Origin: UBA1151 sp963579925
Lineage (GTDB): Bacteria > Chloroflexota > Dehalococcoidia > Lucifugimonadales > Lucifugimonadaceae
Length of the DNA: 7,760 nt
Assembly (NCBI GenBank): GCA_963579925.1
Contig: CAUZJA010000137.1
Coordinates: 1-7,760 of the forward strand
Direction of reading: 5' to 3'
Shown here: positions 1 through 5,783 of the stretch, in pieces
Layout: every line of letters starts with the position of its first letter
Position numbering within the stretch: the stretch's first letter is position 1
The notes under the pieces: model-generated
What the model saw: the letters and a program-made list of their open reading frames with translations, nothing else
What the model was told of the DNA's origin: nothing
Database searches by the model: none
Program-made: the position numbers and the translations under genes

Positions 1-123
1 AACCGCGCGATCGATACAGGTGCAGCGGTCACGCCAAACTTTGATGACGGGCACGCCTGCCAGCAGGTAATGGACGCCGTCCGGCAGTCGTCGGAGACCG
101 GCCGAGTGGTGGTTATAAACTAG
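1..123 (+). CDS. Gfo/Idh/MocA-family oxidoreductase, C-terminal fragment (5' end outside window)
   Basis: Frame 1 is open from the first base to a TAG at 121-123, giving 40 residues with no start inside the window. The segment TPNFDDGHACQQVMDAV followed by RQSSETGRVV is the usual ending of Gfo/Idh/MocA NAD(P)-dependent dehydrogenases: a 'P-x-F-x-D-G' turn, a helix ending 'DA(V/I)xxSxxTGR', then a last beta strand. The catalytic and nucleotide-binding parts lie to the left of the window, so substrate and cofactor cannot be judged. A second, complete member of the same superfamily lies at 2199-3197, but the two are separated by an unrelated operon and are not a simple tandem copy. Family assignment rests only on this C-terminal pattern. 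Confidence 0.7.
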   Translation, partial: NRAIDTGAAVTPNFDDGHACQQVMDAVRQSSETGRVVVIN

Positions 124-157
124 GTCAGCTCAAGGCCTTTCTAGTTATACCTCAGTA

Positions 158-176
158 GCGGGAAGATTCACCCCGC
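158..176 (+). terminator. weak hairpin after the first gene, possible terminator
   Basis: GCGGG (158-162) can pair with CCCGC (172-176) around a 9-nt loop, and GT/AC outside adds two pairs across one mismatch. It lies 35 nt after the stop of the first gene and before the promoter-like sequence of the next. There is no T-tract after it, so it is not a standard intrinsic terminator. Stems of this size also arise by chance. Confidence 0.22.
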
Positions 177-198
177 CACTGCTTCACGTGAGTAAAAG

Positions 199-227
199 TT
201 GACAAAGAGAAGATATCTTCCTGTTCT
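199..227 (+). promoter_or_regulatory. candidate promoter/operator of the padR operon
   Basis: A perfect TTGACA (199-204) is followed after 17 bp by TGTTCT (222-227), which matches the -10 consensus at only 3 of 6 positions. A perfect 12-bp palindrome, GAAGATATCTTC, occupies 209-220 inside the spacer, where a bound repressor would block polymerase. Transcription would start about seven bases after the -10, close to the A of the ATG at 234, which would make a leaderless mRNA. That fits the lack of a Shine-Dalgarno at normal spacing. Autoregulation by the downstream PadR protein is inferred from position and from common PadR behaviour. About two perfect 12-bp palindromes are expected by chance in a window this long. 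Confidence 0.4.
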
Positions 228-233
228 TTTGCG

Positions 234-587
234 ATGCGAAGAAAAAAAGGTACTCTGATCCCGGTTGAGATATCGATCCTGGCGGCATTCCTCGACCTGA
301 AGATGCGTGGATTTGAAGACGCCCATGGCTTCCTGATTGCCAAGCAGATCAAGGATCAGGAGGGTGCACGCATGCTCACCTCGCACGGCACGCTGTACAA
401 GGCGCTTGGTCGCATGGAGAAGGCCGGCTGGCTAAAGAGCAAATGGGAAGATCCGGTCATCGCAGCGGAGGAATCCCGCCCGCGCCGACGTTTCTATCGC
501 ATGACGGTGGAAGGCCAGGTTGCGTTCGACGCCGCAAGCGCCCCGCAGATAACTGCTCGGCTCACATCAAAGAAGGCCACGTCATGA
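234..587 (+). CDS. PadR-family winged-helix transcriptional regulator
   Basis: A 117-residue protein of the size of a minimal PadR repressor, a DNA-binding dimer that usually represses its own operon. Residues 9-40 form the first helices (LIPVEISILAAFLD, then AHGFLIAKQI). Residues 50-72 hold the winged-helix signature, SHGTLYKALGRMEKAGWL plus W71. Residues 82-95 (RPRRRFYRMTVEG) are the 'GRPRRYYRLTxxG' wing strand that defines the family. The C-terminal dimerisation helix is short, as in small PadR members. ATG 234 is the only good start: upstream in frame there is no ATG/GTG/TTG before a stop at 189. No Shine-Dalgarno lies at normal distance, so a leaderless start is plausible. Its stop overlaps the next start (ATGA, 584-587), a sign of translational coupling with the membrane protein it probably regulates. 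The inducing ligand is unknown. Confidence 0.88.
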   Translation: MRRKKGTLIPVEISILAAFLDLKMRGFEDAHGFLIAKQIKDQEGARMLTSHGTLYKALGRMEKAGWLKSKWEDPVIAAEESRPRRRFYRMTVEGQVAFDAASAPQITARLTSKKATS

Positions 588-1231
588 GCACGTTGGCGCT
601 GGCACTCGCGGGGAGATTTACGAGGGGCTGGGCGCAGACCTACACCGCAGGGCTTCCAACACATATTCGTGCCGAGCGAAAAGAAGAGATCGCGTCCGAT
701 CTGTGGGAACAGGCTTCCGAAGGTGGCGCTGAAGGCGAAAGTGCTAACGCGATCGCAGCTCACACTTTTGGGCGTGCAGTACTGGGAATGCCGGCCGATG
801 TGGCCTGGCATCTGGGTGAACTAAAGGGGGATGAGATGCAACTTTCAATCAGTCAAAAATCTATCGTGGGGATCTTCATATTGCTAGGCCTCGCAACGAT
901 CATTTTCGGCGTGATGCTATCGATTAATGGCATAGATCAAGGATGGTTATTTCATAATCCAGGGGAAACGTTTGAGGGTCTGTTGTTGATCGCATTCACA
1001 GCCGGACCACTCGTTGCCTTCGCCGGTGTGTACGCCGTTCGACGCGCCGTCTCCGAAGGGCGCAGTACCAATCGGGCTCGGGCCATCATCGTCGTGGGCA
1101 CTCTTTGTATAGCAGGTCTGGGCGCGTGGATGTATTGGACGCTCGTTGGTCCCATCATCGCCGTCGGCATCGTCGCATACTGGATAAATAAGATCGGGCA
1201 GTGGCGGAGCGGTCCGCCTCGGGCTGCATAA
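584..1231 (+). CDS. HAAS-like domain membrane protein in PadR operon
   Basis: A 215-residue protein starting at ATG 584, preceded by AGAAGG (571-576) at 7-nt spacing and overlapping the padR stop by four bases. A longer in-frame start at 443 would lie inside padR and is rejected. Residues 1-80 are soluble and helical: a 'YTAGLPxHIRAERKEEIASDLWE' type segment (about 20-42), then an acidic, Gly-rich stretch and 'AxxFGRAVLGMPADVAWHL' (about 60-77). This layout (short helix, Leu-Pro, Arg/Glu-rich helix, 'lG.p...a') resembles HAAS-type N-terminal domains, which are often encoded beside PadR regulators. Residues 93-112, 132-152 and 166-202 are hydrophobic, giving three or four membrane helices. The C-terminus is short and basic. 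No enzymatic motif is visible. It may act as a membrane partner or sensor for the PadR regulon, but that is inference from gene order. Confidence 0.6.
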   Translation: MSTLALALAGRFTRGWAQTYTAGLPTHIRAERKEEIASDLWEQASEGGAEGESANAIAAHTFGRAVLGMPADVAWHLGELKGDEMQLSISQKSIVGIFILLGLATIIFGVMLSINGIDQGWLFHNPGETFEGLLLIAFTAGPLVAFAGVYAVRRAVSEGRSTNRARAIIVVGTLCIAGLGAWMYWTLVGPIIAVGIVAYWINKIGQWRSGPPRAA

Positions 1232-1257
1232 GCGTCATTTCTAAGTTCTTTGGCCCG

Positions 1258-2070
1258 ATGAGAATCATCCTGGCTTCTCTCTCCGCCCTCATGATTATGC
1301 TGGTTACGGGCTGTGGAATCGACGGGGAGACCGACATGCCGTCAGGCACTCCGGGCATGGTCAACGTTGAGGGTCGTCCGATCTATCTCACTTGTATGGG
1401 AACCGGAAGCCCAACCGTGGTGCTGGAGGCTGGAGGTACGGGGAATTCAGACAACTGGAGTTCTGTCCAACAGGATATCGCCGCGTTTACCCGTGTGTGT
1501 GCTTACGATCGGGCTGGTGAGGGCTTTAGCAGTTCGGTCCCGGCACTCCAGAGCATTGAAGCCATGGTACGAGACCTGCGCTCCATTCTCCGCGCCGGCG
1601 ATATCGACGGCCCATTTGTCATTGTGGGTCATTCGTTTGGTGGTCGTCTGGCTCGGGCGTTTGCCAGCATTTACCCAGACGAAGTGATTGGGATGGTACT
1701 CGTGGATCCGGGAGATGAAGATTTTCTGAGACGAGCAAAGGAGTTGCTGACGGCGGAGGAATGGAGCCAGTACTCCAAGGTTGGCGGTGGCATCTTTGCT
1801 CGGATGAAGGCATTTCAGAGAAATCTAAAAATCGGCCCGACGGGAGTCATCCCCATAGTTGTGCTATCGGCTACAGAGGGTATCTATCGCTCAGGGTTGG
1901 ATGATGAGATTAACAAGAAACTTCACGGACTCCTCGTCACCCTGCATAAAGAACTCGTCGCACAATCGTCGAATGGAACGCACGTCGTGGCCGAAAACAG
2001 CGGGCATGGGATTCAGGACGACAGGCCAGACCTCGTGATTGACGCCATACGTCAAGTCACCGCGAATTAG
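1258..2070 (+). CDS. alpha/beta-hydrolase lipoprotein
   Basis: Starting at ATG 1258 gives 270 residues with a signal peptide (MRIILASLSALMIML) and a lipobox V-T-G-C at residues 16-19, so it should be exported and lipid-anchored at Cys19. A GTG at 1201 would add 19 residues ahead of the signal peptide and overlap the previous gene, so it is disfavoured. The alpha/beta-hydrolase core is clear: 'VVLEAGGTGNSDNW' (about 54-67) forms the oxyanion-hole strand and loop, 'YDRAGEG' is at about 83-89, the nucleophile elbow GHSFGG places Ser126, LVDP follows strand 6 (Asp150), and NSGHGIQDD gives His250. The usual Asp after strand 7 is not obvious, because that strand reads VVLSATEG. The substrate is unknown; esterase, lipase or peptidase-like activity are all possible. 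It follows the HAAS-like gene by 26 nt with no terminator, so it is probably the third gene of the padR operon. Confidence 0.82.
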   Translation: MRIILASLSALMIMLVTGCGIDGETDMPSGTPGMVNVEGRPIYLTCMGTGSPTVVLEAGGTGNSDNWSSVQQDIAAFTRVCAYDRAGEGFSSSVPALQSIEAMVRDLRSILRAGDIDGPFVIVGHSFGGRLARAFASIYPDEVIGMVLVDPGDEDFLRRAKELLTAEEWSQYSKVGGGIFARMKAFQRNLKIGPTGVIPIVVLSATEGIYRSGLDDEINKKLHGLLVTLHKELVAQSSNGTHVVAENSGHGIQDDRPDLVIDAIRQVTAN

Positions 2071-2156
2071 GCCAAACGCCAGTCATCGCTAATCTTGTTT
2101 CGATGGAACACCCAGTTTTCTATCCGAGCCCCTCCTACAAGGTGGACCCGATCTGC

Positions 2157-2173
2157 TAGGGTTTTGGACCCTA
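2157..2173 (+). other. short hairpin in the leader of the oxidoreductase gene
   Basis: TAGGGT (2157-2162) pairs perfectly with ACCCTA (2168-2173) around a TTTGG loop, 14 nt before the Shine-Dalgarno GAGGAG (2188-2193). Another CCCTA/CCACCC stretch follows and could compete for the same G-rich arm. It could tune translation, but a six-pair stem may be chance. A very weak promoter-like pair, TTGTTT (2095-2100) and TTCTAT (2118-2123) with 17-bp spacing, lies upstream. Confidence 0.25.
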
Positions 2174-2198
2174 CCCTACCCACCCTCGAGGAGTCCCA

Positions 2199-3197
2199 AT
2201 GCCTGAGAACGTTGTTCGCTACGGAGTTATCAGCACCGCGCAGATCGCCATGAATGCGCACGTTACAGCGGCGAAGGACTCGCACAACTCGGTCATAACC
2301 GCGGTGTCGAGCCGTGGCCCTGAGAAGGCAAAGCAGGCTGCCGATAAGTACGACATTCCGAACTGGTACGGCTCCTATGAGGAGCTGCTGGCCGATCCCA
2401 ATATTGACGCCGTTATCAACCCTCTGCCCAACAGCATGCACGCCGAGTGGACCATCAAAGCGGCGGAGGCAGGAAAACACGTTCTCTGCGAGAAGCCGAT
2501 AGGCGTGAACATGGCGGAAGTGCGCGAGATGATCGCTGCCTGTGAGGCCAACAACGTGGTTCTGGTAGAGGCATTCACGCACCGGTTTGACCCGCATCTT
2601 CGGAACGCTCGCAGATTGATCGCTGAGGGAGCGATTGGCACGGTGACCGGTCTCGATTCGGCGCTCACCTTCCCCGTCGCTGAGCCTGAGGGCAACGTTC
2701 GATTCAGCGAAGAGCTGACGGGCGGCAGCATGTGGGACGCAGGCTGCTACGGCGTTTACGCATCGCGCTTCGTGATGTCTGCAGAGCCGGTGAGAGTGTC
2801 CGCGATGTCCCACGACTCCGGAAACTGGGGCGTCGACACGACGTTCACGGGCTTGATGGAGTTCCCTGGCGGCGCAGTCGCCAGAGTCGGCAGCAGCATG
2901 GAGCAGGCTCGACGATGTTTCATCTCGGTCTGGGGTACCACGGGCAGCATCAATATTCCGAACATGTTCGACGACAGCGCTCCCTGCGTCGTAACGAACC
3001 TGGATGGCGAAGAGACCGTCTATCAGGAAGATGCGCCGTACCGGTTCACTACACAGTTCAATGAATTCTCAGAGTGCGTGCTTACGGGCAAAACACCGGA
3101 GTACCCGGCAATCGATGGTCTGCGCAACACAGCCACAATGGTGGCGCTGTATGACGCGGCGGGATCAGGCGGCACGGTGAACGTGGAGCAGGTTTAG
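2199..3197 (+). CDS. Gfo/Idh/MocA-family NAD(P)-dependent oxidoreductase
   Basis: A 332-residue protein, the normal length for the family, starting at ATG 2199 with GAGGAG (2188-2193) five bases upstream. The N-terminal Rossmann fold opens with YGVISTAQIA (residues 8-17), where the first Gly-rich turn binds NAD(P). 'NPLPNSMHAEW' (74-84) and the family hallmark CEKPIGVN (97-104, with Lys99 in the EKP motif) follow. The C-terminal alpha/beta domain carries GGSMWDAGCYGV (175-186), the 'G-G-x-x-x-D-x-G-C-Y' active-site pattern seen in dimeric dihydrodiol dehydrogenases and NADP D-xylose dehydrogenases, rather than the 'DxGxHxxD' of inositol dehydrogenases. A sugar or cyclic polyol oxidation is therefore the best guess; the exact substrate cannot be read. 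There is no signal peptide, so it is cytoplasmic. It is separated from the padR operon by 128 nt and is convergent with the next gene, so it is probably monocistronic. Confidence 0.9.
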   Translation: MPENVVRYGVISTAQIAMNAHVTAAKDSHNSVITAVSSRGPEKAKQAADKYDIPNWYGSYEELLADPNIDAVINPLPNSMHAEWTIKAAEAGKHVLCEKPIGVNMAEVREMIAACEANNVVLVEAFTHRFDPHLRNARRLIAEGAIGTVTGLDSALTFPVAEPEGNVRFSEELTGGSMWDAGCYGVYASRFVMSAEPVRVSAMSHDSGNWGVDTTFTGLMEFPGGAVARVGSSMEQARRCFISVWGTTGSINIPNMFDDSAPCVVTNLDGEETVYQEDAPYRFTTQFNEFSECVLTGKTPEYPAIDGLRNTATMVALYDAAGSGGTVNVEQV

Positions 3198-3237
3198 GCG
3201 GCCACGGCGCACGCGCAATCAACCACTCGACATTCGT

Positions 3238-3260
3238 AGGGGCGTATAACGACTCGCCCT
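3238..3260. terminator. possible bidirectional terminator hairpin between convergent genes
   Basis: AGGGGCG (3238-3244) pairs with CGCCCT (3255-3260) with one bulged G and a 10-nt loop. It lies in the 71-nt gap between the convergent oxidoreductase and membrane protein genes, where a two-way terminator is expected. No run of T follows on either strand, so the call rests on position and a modest stem. Confidence 0.3.
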
Positions 3261-3268
3261 GCCTCCAC

Positions 3269-3688
3269 TCAACTATTCGCGAGCCACGGGATCATTACGC
3301 CGAAGATTACGGCGAAGAGGATGTACTCGGCGATTACATCTTTCCGGATGCGGTGGAGGATGGACGCGGCGACTGGTGCGGTGCTTATGGTGATCATGAG
3401 GATGCCGATGAGGAATGGAACGCTGGGGATAGGCGGCCAGCCGGTGTCCCACAGGTCTGCGAGTAGGACTGAGAGGGCGGCGAGACCGACTCCGGTGAGG
3501 CCCATGGTTGGGATTAGCGCGAATATGCCCCAGAAGATGACACGTGTTAGACCAGCGGAATCCTCGTCGCTGAATCGTTTTTCGATAGCGTCGGGCATGC
3601 GGAACATAACGGCGATAGACATGTGTCCCACGAATATGAGGGCGAAGAGAATCCCGCCAAGTGCACCAGCGGCTACAGCGTTGGGCAT
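3269..3688 (-). CDS. small four-helix membrane protein of unknown function
   Basis: I do not recognise this family. From ATG 3688 the protein has 139 residues and about four hydrophobic segments: residues 5-29 (AAGALGGILFALIFVGHMSIAVMF), 49-79, 90-109 and 117-136. Between the first and second is a charged cytosolic-type loop (EKRFSDEDSAGLTR) and between the third and fourth a basic HRIRKD loop, which suggests a defined orientation. A GTG three bases upstream (3691) is also open, but AGG at five-base spacing favours the ATG. The start follows the ispE stop by six bases, so the gene is very likely co-transcribed and translationally coupled with ispE, and it is the last gene of the minus-strand block. 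Nothing in the protein suggests an enzyme. A membrane role linked to isoprenoid or envelope synthesis would be speculation from position only. Confidence 0.7.
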   Translation of the reverse strand: MPNAVAAGALGGILFALIFVGHMSIAVMFRMPDAIEKRFSDEDSAGLTRVIFWGIFALIPTMGLTGVGLAALSVLLADLWDTGWPPIPSVPFLIGILMITISTAPVAASILHRIRKDVIAEYILFAVIFGVMIPWLANS

Positions 3689-3694
3689 CACTAC

Positions 3695-4552
3695 CTAACC
3701 CGCATTTTCTGGCCACCAGGCGCGCGTAAGGACGGCGTTCCAGCCTCGGCTCTTCAGGAGAAGTTCCCAGGCGACTCCCAGTTCTCGTGAATCTGGAACT
3801 GCGAACAGTGTTGGTCCTGCGCCGGAAAGAATTACCTCGGACGCCCCCACGCTGCTGAACCCGCTCCTGTAGTCCTCCATGCCGGGAAAAGCGTCGTCGG
3901 CCACGCGGTCGAAGACGTTGAAGAAGAACTGTGGAGGCACGTCTCCACCGCCTCTGATTCGGCCTGCCAGCTTGTGGCTTAGCGCTCCTCGGGAGTGATC
4001 GCCTGCAGTGATTCGAGAGAACAACGCGCCGGTCTTGTTTTCAAGCTTGATATCGGGCGTGAGCAGGACCAGCCACTGGAGATCGGCGTTGGGGAGCGGG
4101 GTAACGTCCTCTCCCCTGCTCTGCACCAGCGCGGTGCCGCCTCGCAACAGGAATGGGATGTCTGAGCCGAGTGTAATACCGAGCGATGCGAGTTCTCGGG
4201 CATCCAGACCGGCGTTCCAGAGTTTGTTGAGGCCTTGTAAGGCAGCGGCAGCGTCTGCGGAGCCGCCGCCCAGGCCGGCGGCCTCTGGGATGGATTTTCG
4301 AATGGTGATGTGTGCGCCAGCGGTCACTCCCGCAATCTCGCGCAGTGCCCTTGCCGCGACCATCACAAGATTTGAGTCCGTGTTGAGTTCTGGGACATCG
4401 CAGTCCAGTGCCAACTCGCTAGACGGTGCAATCTCGATCTCGTCGTGCAGATCGATTGTCTGCATCACGGACGCCAGATTGTGGAAGCCATCCGGACGCT
4501 TTCCGACGATCTCCAATGTCAGATTGACCTTGGCGTGTGCGTTGAGATTCAT
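3695..4552 (-). CDS. ispE: 4-diphosphocytidyl-2-C-methyl-D-erythritol kinase
   Basis: GHMP-family kinase that phosphorylates the 2-hydroxyl of CDP-methylerythritol with ATP, the fourth step of the MEP (non-mevalonate) isoprenoid pathway, in the cytoplasm. Starting at ATG 4552 gives 285 residues, normal for IspE. The N-terminus NAHAKVNLTLEI carries the conserved Lys8, followed by 'KRPDGFHNL' and 'SVMQTIDLHDEI' (about 18-39). The ATP-binding motif is PEAAGLGGGSADAAAAL (89-105). GSDIPFLL holds the catalytic Asp131, and the C-terminal glycine motif is SGAGPTLFAV (243-252). The start was chosen because the family begins a few residues before AxAKxNL; a GTG at 4561 and an ATG at 4585 (overlapping rsmA) are longer alternatives. 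No clear Shine-Dalgarno is seen, so coupling to rsmA translation (10-nt gap) is likely. An rsmA-ispE order is common in bacteria. Confidence 0.95.
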   Translation of the reverse strand: MNLNAHAKVNLTLEIVGKRPDGFHNLASVMQTIDLHDEIEIAPSSELALDCDVPELNTDSNLVMVAARALREIAGVTAGAHITIRKSIPEAAGLGGGSADAAAALQGLNKLWNAGLDARELASLGITLGSDIPFLLRGGTALVQSRGEDVTPLPNADLQWLVLLTPDIKLENKTGALFSRITAGDHSRGALSHKLAGRIRGGGDVPPQFFFNVFDRVADDAFPGMEDYRSGFSSVGASEVILSGAGPTLFAVPDSRELGVAWELLLKSRGWNAVLTRAWWPENAG

Positions 4553-4562
4553 GCCGATCACG

Positions 4563-5429
4563 CTACGCCGCTGACTCTGTCGCATGCCACTGCGCGTAAA
4601 GTGCGCCCCAGTCGTCCATCGAAAGTGTGGCAGGGCGCTGTCTAGGATCGAGATCTGCCTGTTGAATCAGCCCTGTGAAGTCGGACGGCTTCTTGCGGAA
4701 TCCGACTGCCAGTGAGCCGGCGAGGGTCTTGCGGGGGGCGGCAAATCCTGCGCGAGCGAGTGTGAAGAATGAGTCCACGGACTCAAATTCGACTGCTGGC
4801 CGATCCCGGACCTCAAGCTTGATCACCGTTGAGTGAACCTTTGGTGGTGGGTTGAATGCGCGTGGCGGTGCCTGGCAGACGGTGCGCGGCTCTGCATATA
4901 ACTGCGTCGCCACCGATAGTAATCCCATCTTCCCAGGCTGAGCGCTCATCTCTCTCGCGACCTCGCGCTGCAACATAACCACCAGCAACTCAGGCTGGTG
5001 AGCTTGCTCAAGAAGATTCCGCACTATTGGTGCGGCGGCGTAGTACGGCAGGTTGCCGATGACTTTGTATGGCCTATCGCCAATCTCAGGCACGTCTGCC
5101 GTGCTCAGAGTACGGGCGTCAGCGTGTGTGACTCGCACTGAGGGATCATCTGCGTATCGCTCGGTGAGGTCGGCAGCAAGATCAGCGTCGAACTCGATGA
5201 GGATCACGTTGCTTGCTGACTCAACGATCGTTTTCGTGAGTGCCCCACGGCCGGGGCCAATCTCGACGATGATGTCGTCTGGCTGGATGTCGGCGGCATC
5301 AACAATGCGATGCACAATCCGCCGGTCGCGCAGAAAGTGCTGACCTAATGATTTTCTGGGGCGTCTGGTAGCCGGCAATTTAGAACGGCATCCGCGCTTC
5401 TGCAATGCAGTTGAAATAGAGTCGTGCAC
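4563..5429 (-). CDS. rsmA: 16S rRNA (adenine(1518)-N6/adenine(1519)-N6)-dimethyltransferase
   Basis: RsmA/KsgA dimethylates the two adjacent adenines in the helix 45 loop of 16S rRNA using S-adenosylmethionine, late in 30S assembly. From GTG 5429 the protein has 288 residues. Visible motifs, in order: RKSLGQHFLRD (25-35), the SAM loop VEIGPGRGAL (55-64), the acidic strand end VILIEFDADL, the catalytic GNLPYY (125-130), 'MLQREVA' (152-158), FNPPPKVHSTV (192-202) and FAAPRKTLAGSL (229-240). The family usually has FxxRRK in the last of these, and here the first Arg is Pro. The start is uncertain: TTG 5447 is also open but touches the 3' end of the SRP RNA and lacks a ribosome site, while GTG 5429 has AGGG nine bases upstream. 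TTG 5378 would give a shorter, family-typical N-terminus. It is followed by ispE after 10 nt. Confidence 0.95.
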   Translation of the reverse strand: MHDSISTALQKRGCRSKLPATRRPRKSLGQHFLRDRRIVHRIVDAADIQPDDIIVEIGPGRGALTKTIVESASNVILIEFDADLAADLTERYADDPSVRVTHADARTLSTADVPEIGDRPYKVIGNLPYYAAAPIVRNLLEQAHQPELLVVMLQREVAREMSAQPGKMGLLSVATQLYAEPRTVCQAPPRAFNPPPKVHSTVIKLEVRDRPAVEFESVDSFFTLARAGFAAPRKTLAGSLAVGFRKKPSDFTGLIQQADLDPRQRPATLSMDDWGALYAQWHATESAA

Positions 5430-5449
5430 CCCCTTTCGCCCTGACAACG

Positions 5450-5690
5450 GAGATATGACCAGACGGAACTGCTCAGATCAGGCGATCCCACGGCACCCGA
5501 GGTTTCTCGCTTACCGCTGCTTCCTTTCGGATCTGACGGGGTTCACAAGGCCTCGCCGCGCAGGACCCAATCATCAGCACAGCTCCGAAGGATCAGTGAC
5601 CTTCGCGTACAGGTCTAGAGGGGGAATTCAACCCCGCTAAAGCGGATTGCGGGTACAGGGCACCGCTGGCTCCCCGTCTAGCACGACCTA
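5450..5690 (-). ncRNA. ffs: signal recognition particle RNA, large bacterial type (Alu and S domains)
   Basis: RNA scaffold of the SRP, which binds Ffh and targets nascent membrane and secreted proteins. In the S domain, minus-strand GTCAGATCCGAAAGGAAGCAG covers the Ffh site, with a GAAA tetraloop at 5528-5525 and GGAAGCAG at 5524-5517. A helix outside it pairs about 5551-5567 with 5484-5504. Helix 5 pairs 5586-5571 with 5480-5465 (13 of 16 pairs, counting two G-T). The Alu domain at about 5611-5689 has AGGT/ACCT, CTAGA/TCTAG and GGGG/CCCC closing helices, and inside them the conserved GCGGTGCCCTGTACCCGC arm (5666-5649) and the CCGC-TTTA-GCGG hairpin (5645-5634), then GGTTGAATTCCCC. This fits the Bacillus-like large SRP RNA (about 270 nt), not the roughly 110-nt 4.5S form. 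The 5' end is set from the promoter. The 3' end is approximate, and no terminator is seen before rsmA. Confidence 0.92.
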
Positions 5691-5697
5691 ACTCAAG

Positions 5698-5725
5698 GTT
5701 ATGTACGCGCAGGAACAGGTGTCAA
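5698..5725 (-). promoter_or_regulatory. promoter of the SRP RNA (and perhaps rsmA-ispE)
   Basis: On the minus strand TTGACA (5725-5720) is a perfect -35 box. After 16 bp comes CATAAC (5703-5698), matching four of six -10 positions. Transcription would start around 5689-5692, exactly where the outer AGGT/ACCT helix of the SRP RNA begins, so promoter and RNA support each other. No other promoter-like pair was noticed ahead of rsmA, and no terminator separates the RNA from it. Confidence 0.6.
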
Positions 5726-5726
5726 C

Positions 5727-5744
5727 AGAATAACGCGCTATTCT
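5727..5744. promoter_or_regulatory. 18-bp near-perfect palindrome between divergent SRP RNA and galU
   Basis: AGAATAaCGCGcTATTCT pairs at eight of nine positions about its centre. It abuts the SRP RNA -35 box (one base away) and lies about 40 bp before the galU start, so a bound protein could affect either direction. No known operator consensus is recognised. Roughly one such palindrome is expected by chance in a window this long, so only the placement makes it notable. Confidence 0.3.
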
Positions 5745-5769
5745 CACGCGAAAATGTGATCAAGGCACG

Positions 5770-5775
5770 TAAACT
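5770..5775 (+). promoter_or_regulatory. possible -10 box for a leaderless galU transcript
   Basis: TAAACT fits four of six -10 positions and ends eight bases before ATG 5784, the spacing that would put the transcription start at the start codon. No good -35 is seen. The alternative is translation from TTG 5775, which has AAGG (5762-5765) nine bases upstream. Confidence 0.25.
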
Positions 5776-5783
5776 TGCTTCCC

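Noticed and set aside
443..583. N-terminal extension of the HAAS-like gene into padR
   Set aside because: ATG 584 has a Shine-Dalgarno and the typical ATGA overlap; the extension is the padR sequence read in another frame.
2067..2813. 248-codon open frame on the minus strand
   Set aside because: It lies antisense to the well-supported Gfo/Idh/MocA gene and its translation is rich in Arg and His with no recognisable motif, as expected of a shadow frame.
3273..3716. 147-codon minus-strand frame overlapping the four-helix protein
   Set aside because: The product is extremely Arg/His/Pro-rich and lacks membrane segments; the other frame gives a sensible membrane protein coupled to ispE.
4008..4574. 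188-codon open frame on the plus strand
   Set aside because: It is antisense to ispE, whose kinase motifs are unmistakable; the plus-strand product is Ser/Pro/Arg-rich and motif-free.
5455..5640. 61-codon plus-strand frame in the rsmA-galU gap
   Set aside because: It lies antisense to the SRP RNA, which explains the conservation-like structure there.
5616..5645. T-arm-like GGGG-TTGAATT-CCCC on the minus strand, suggesting a tRNA
   Set aside because: The loop lacks the TTC of tRNA T-loops, and no anticodon or acceptor stem is present; it is part of the SRP RNA Alu domain.
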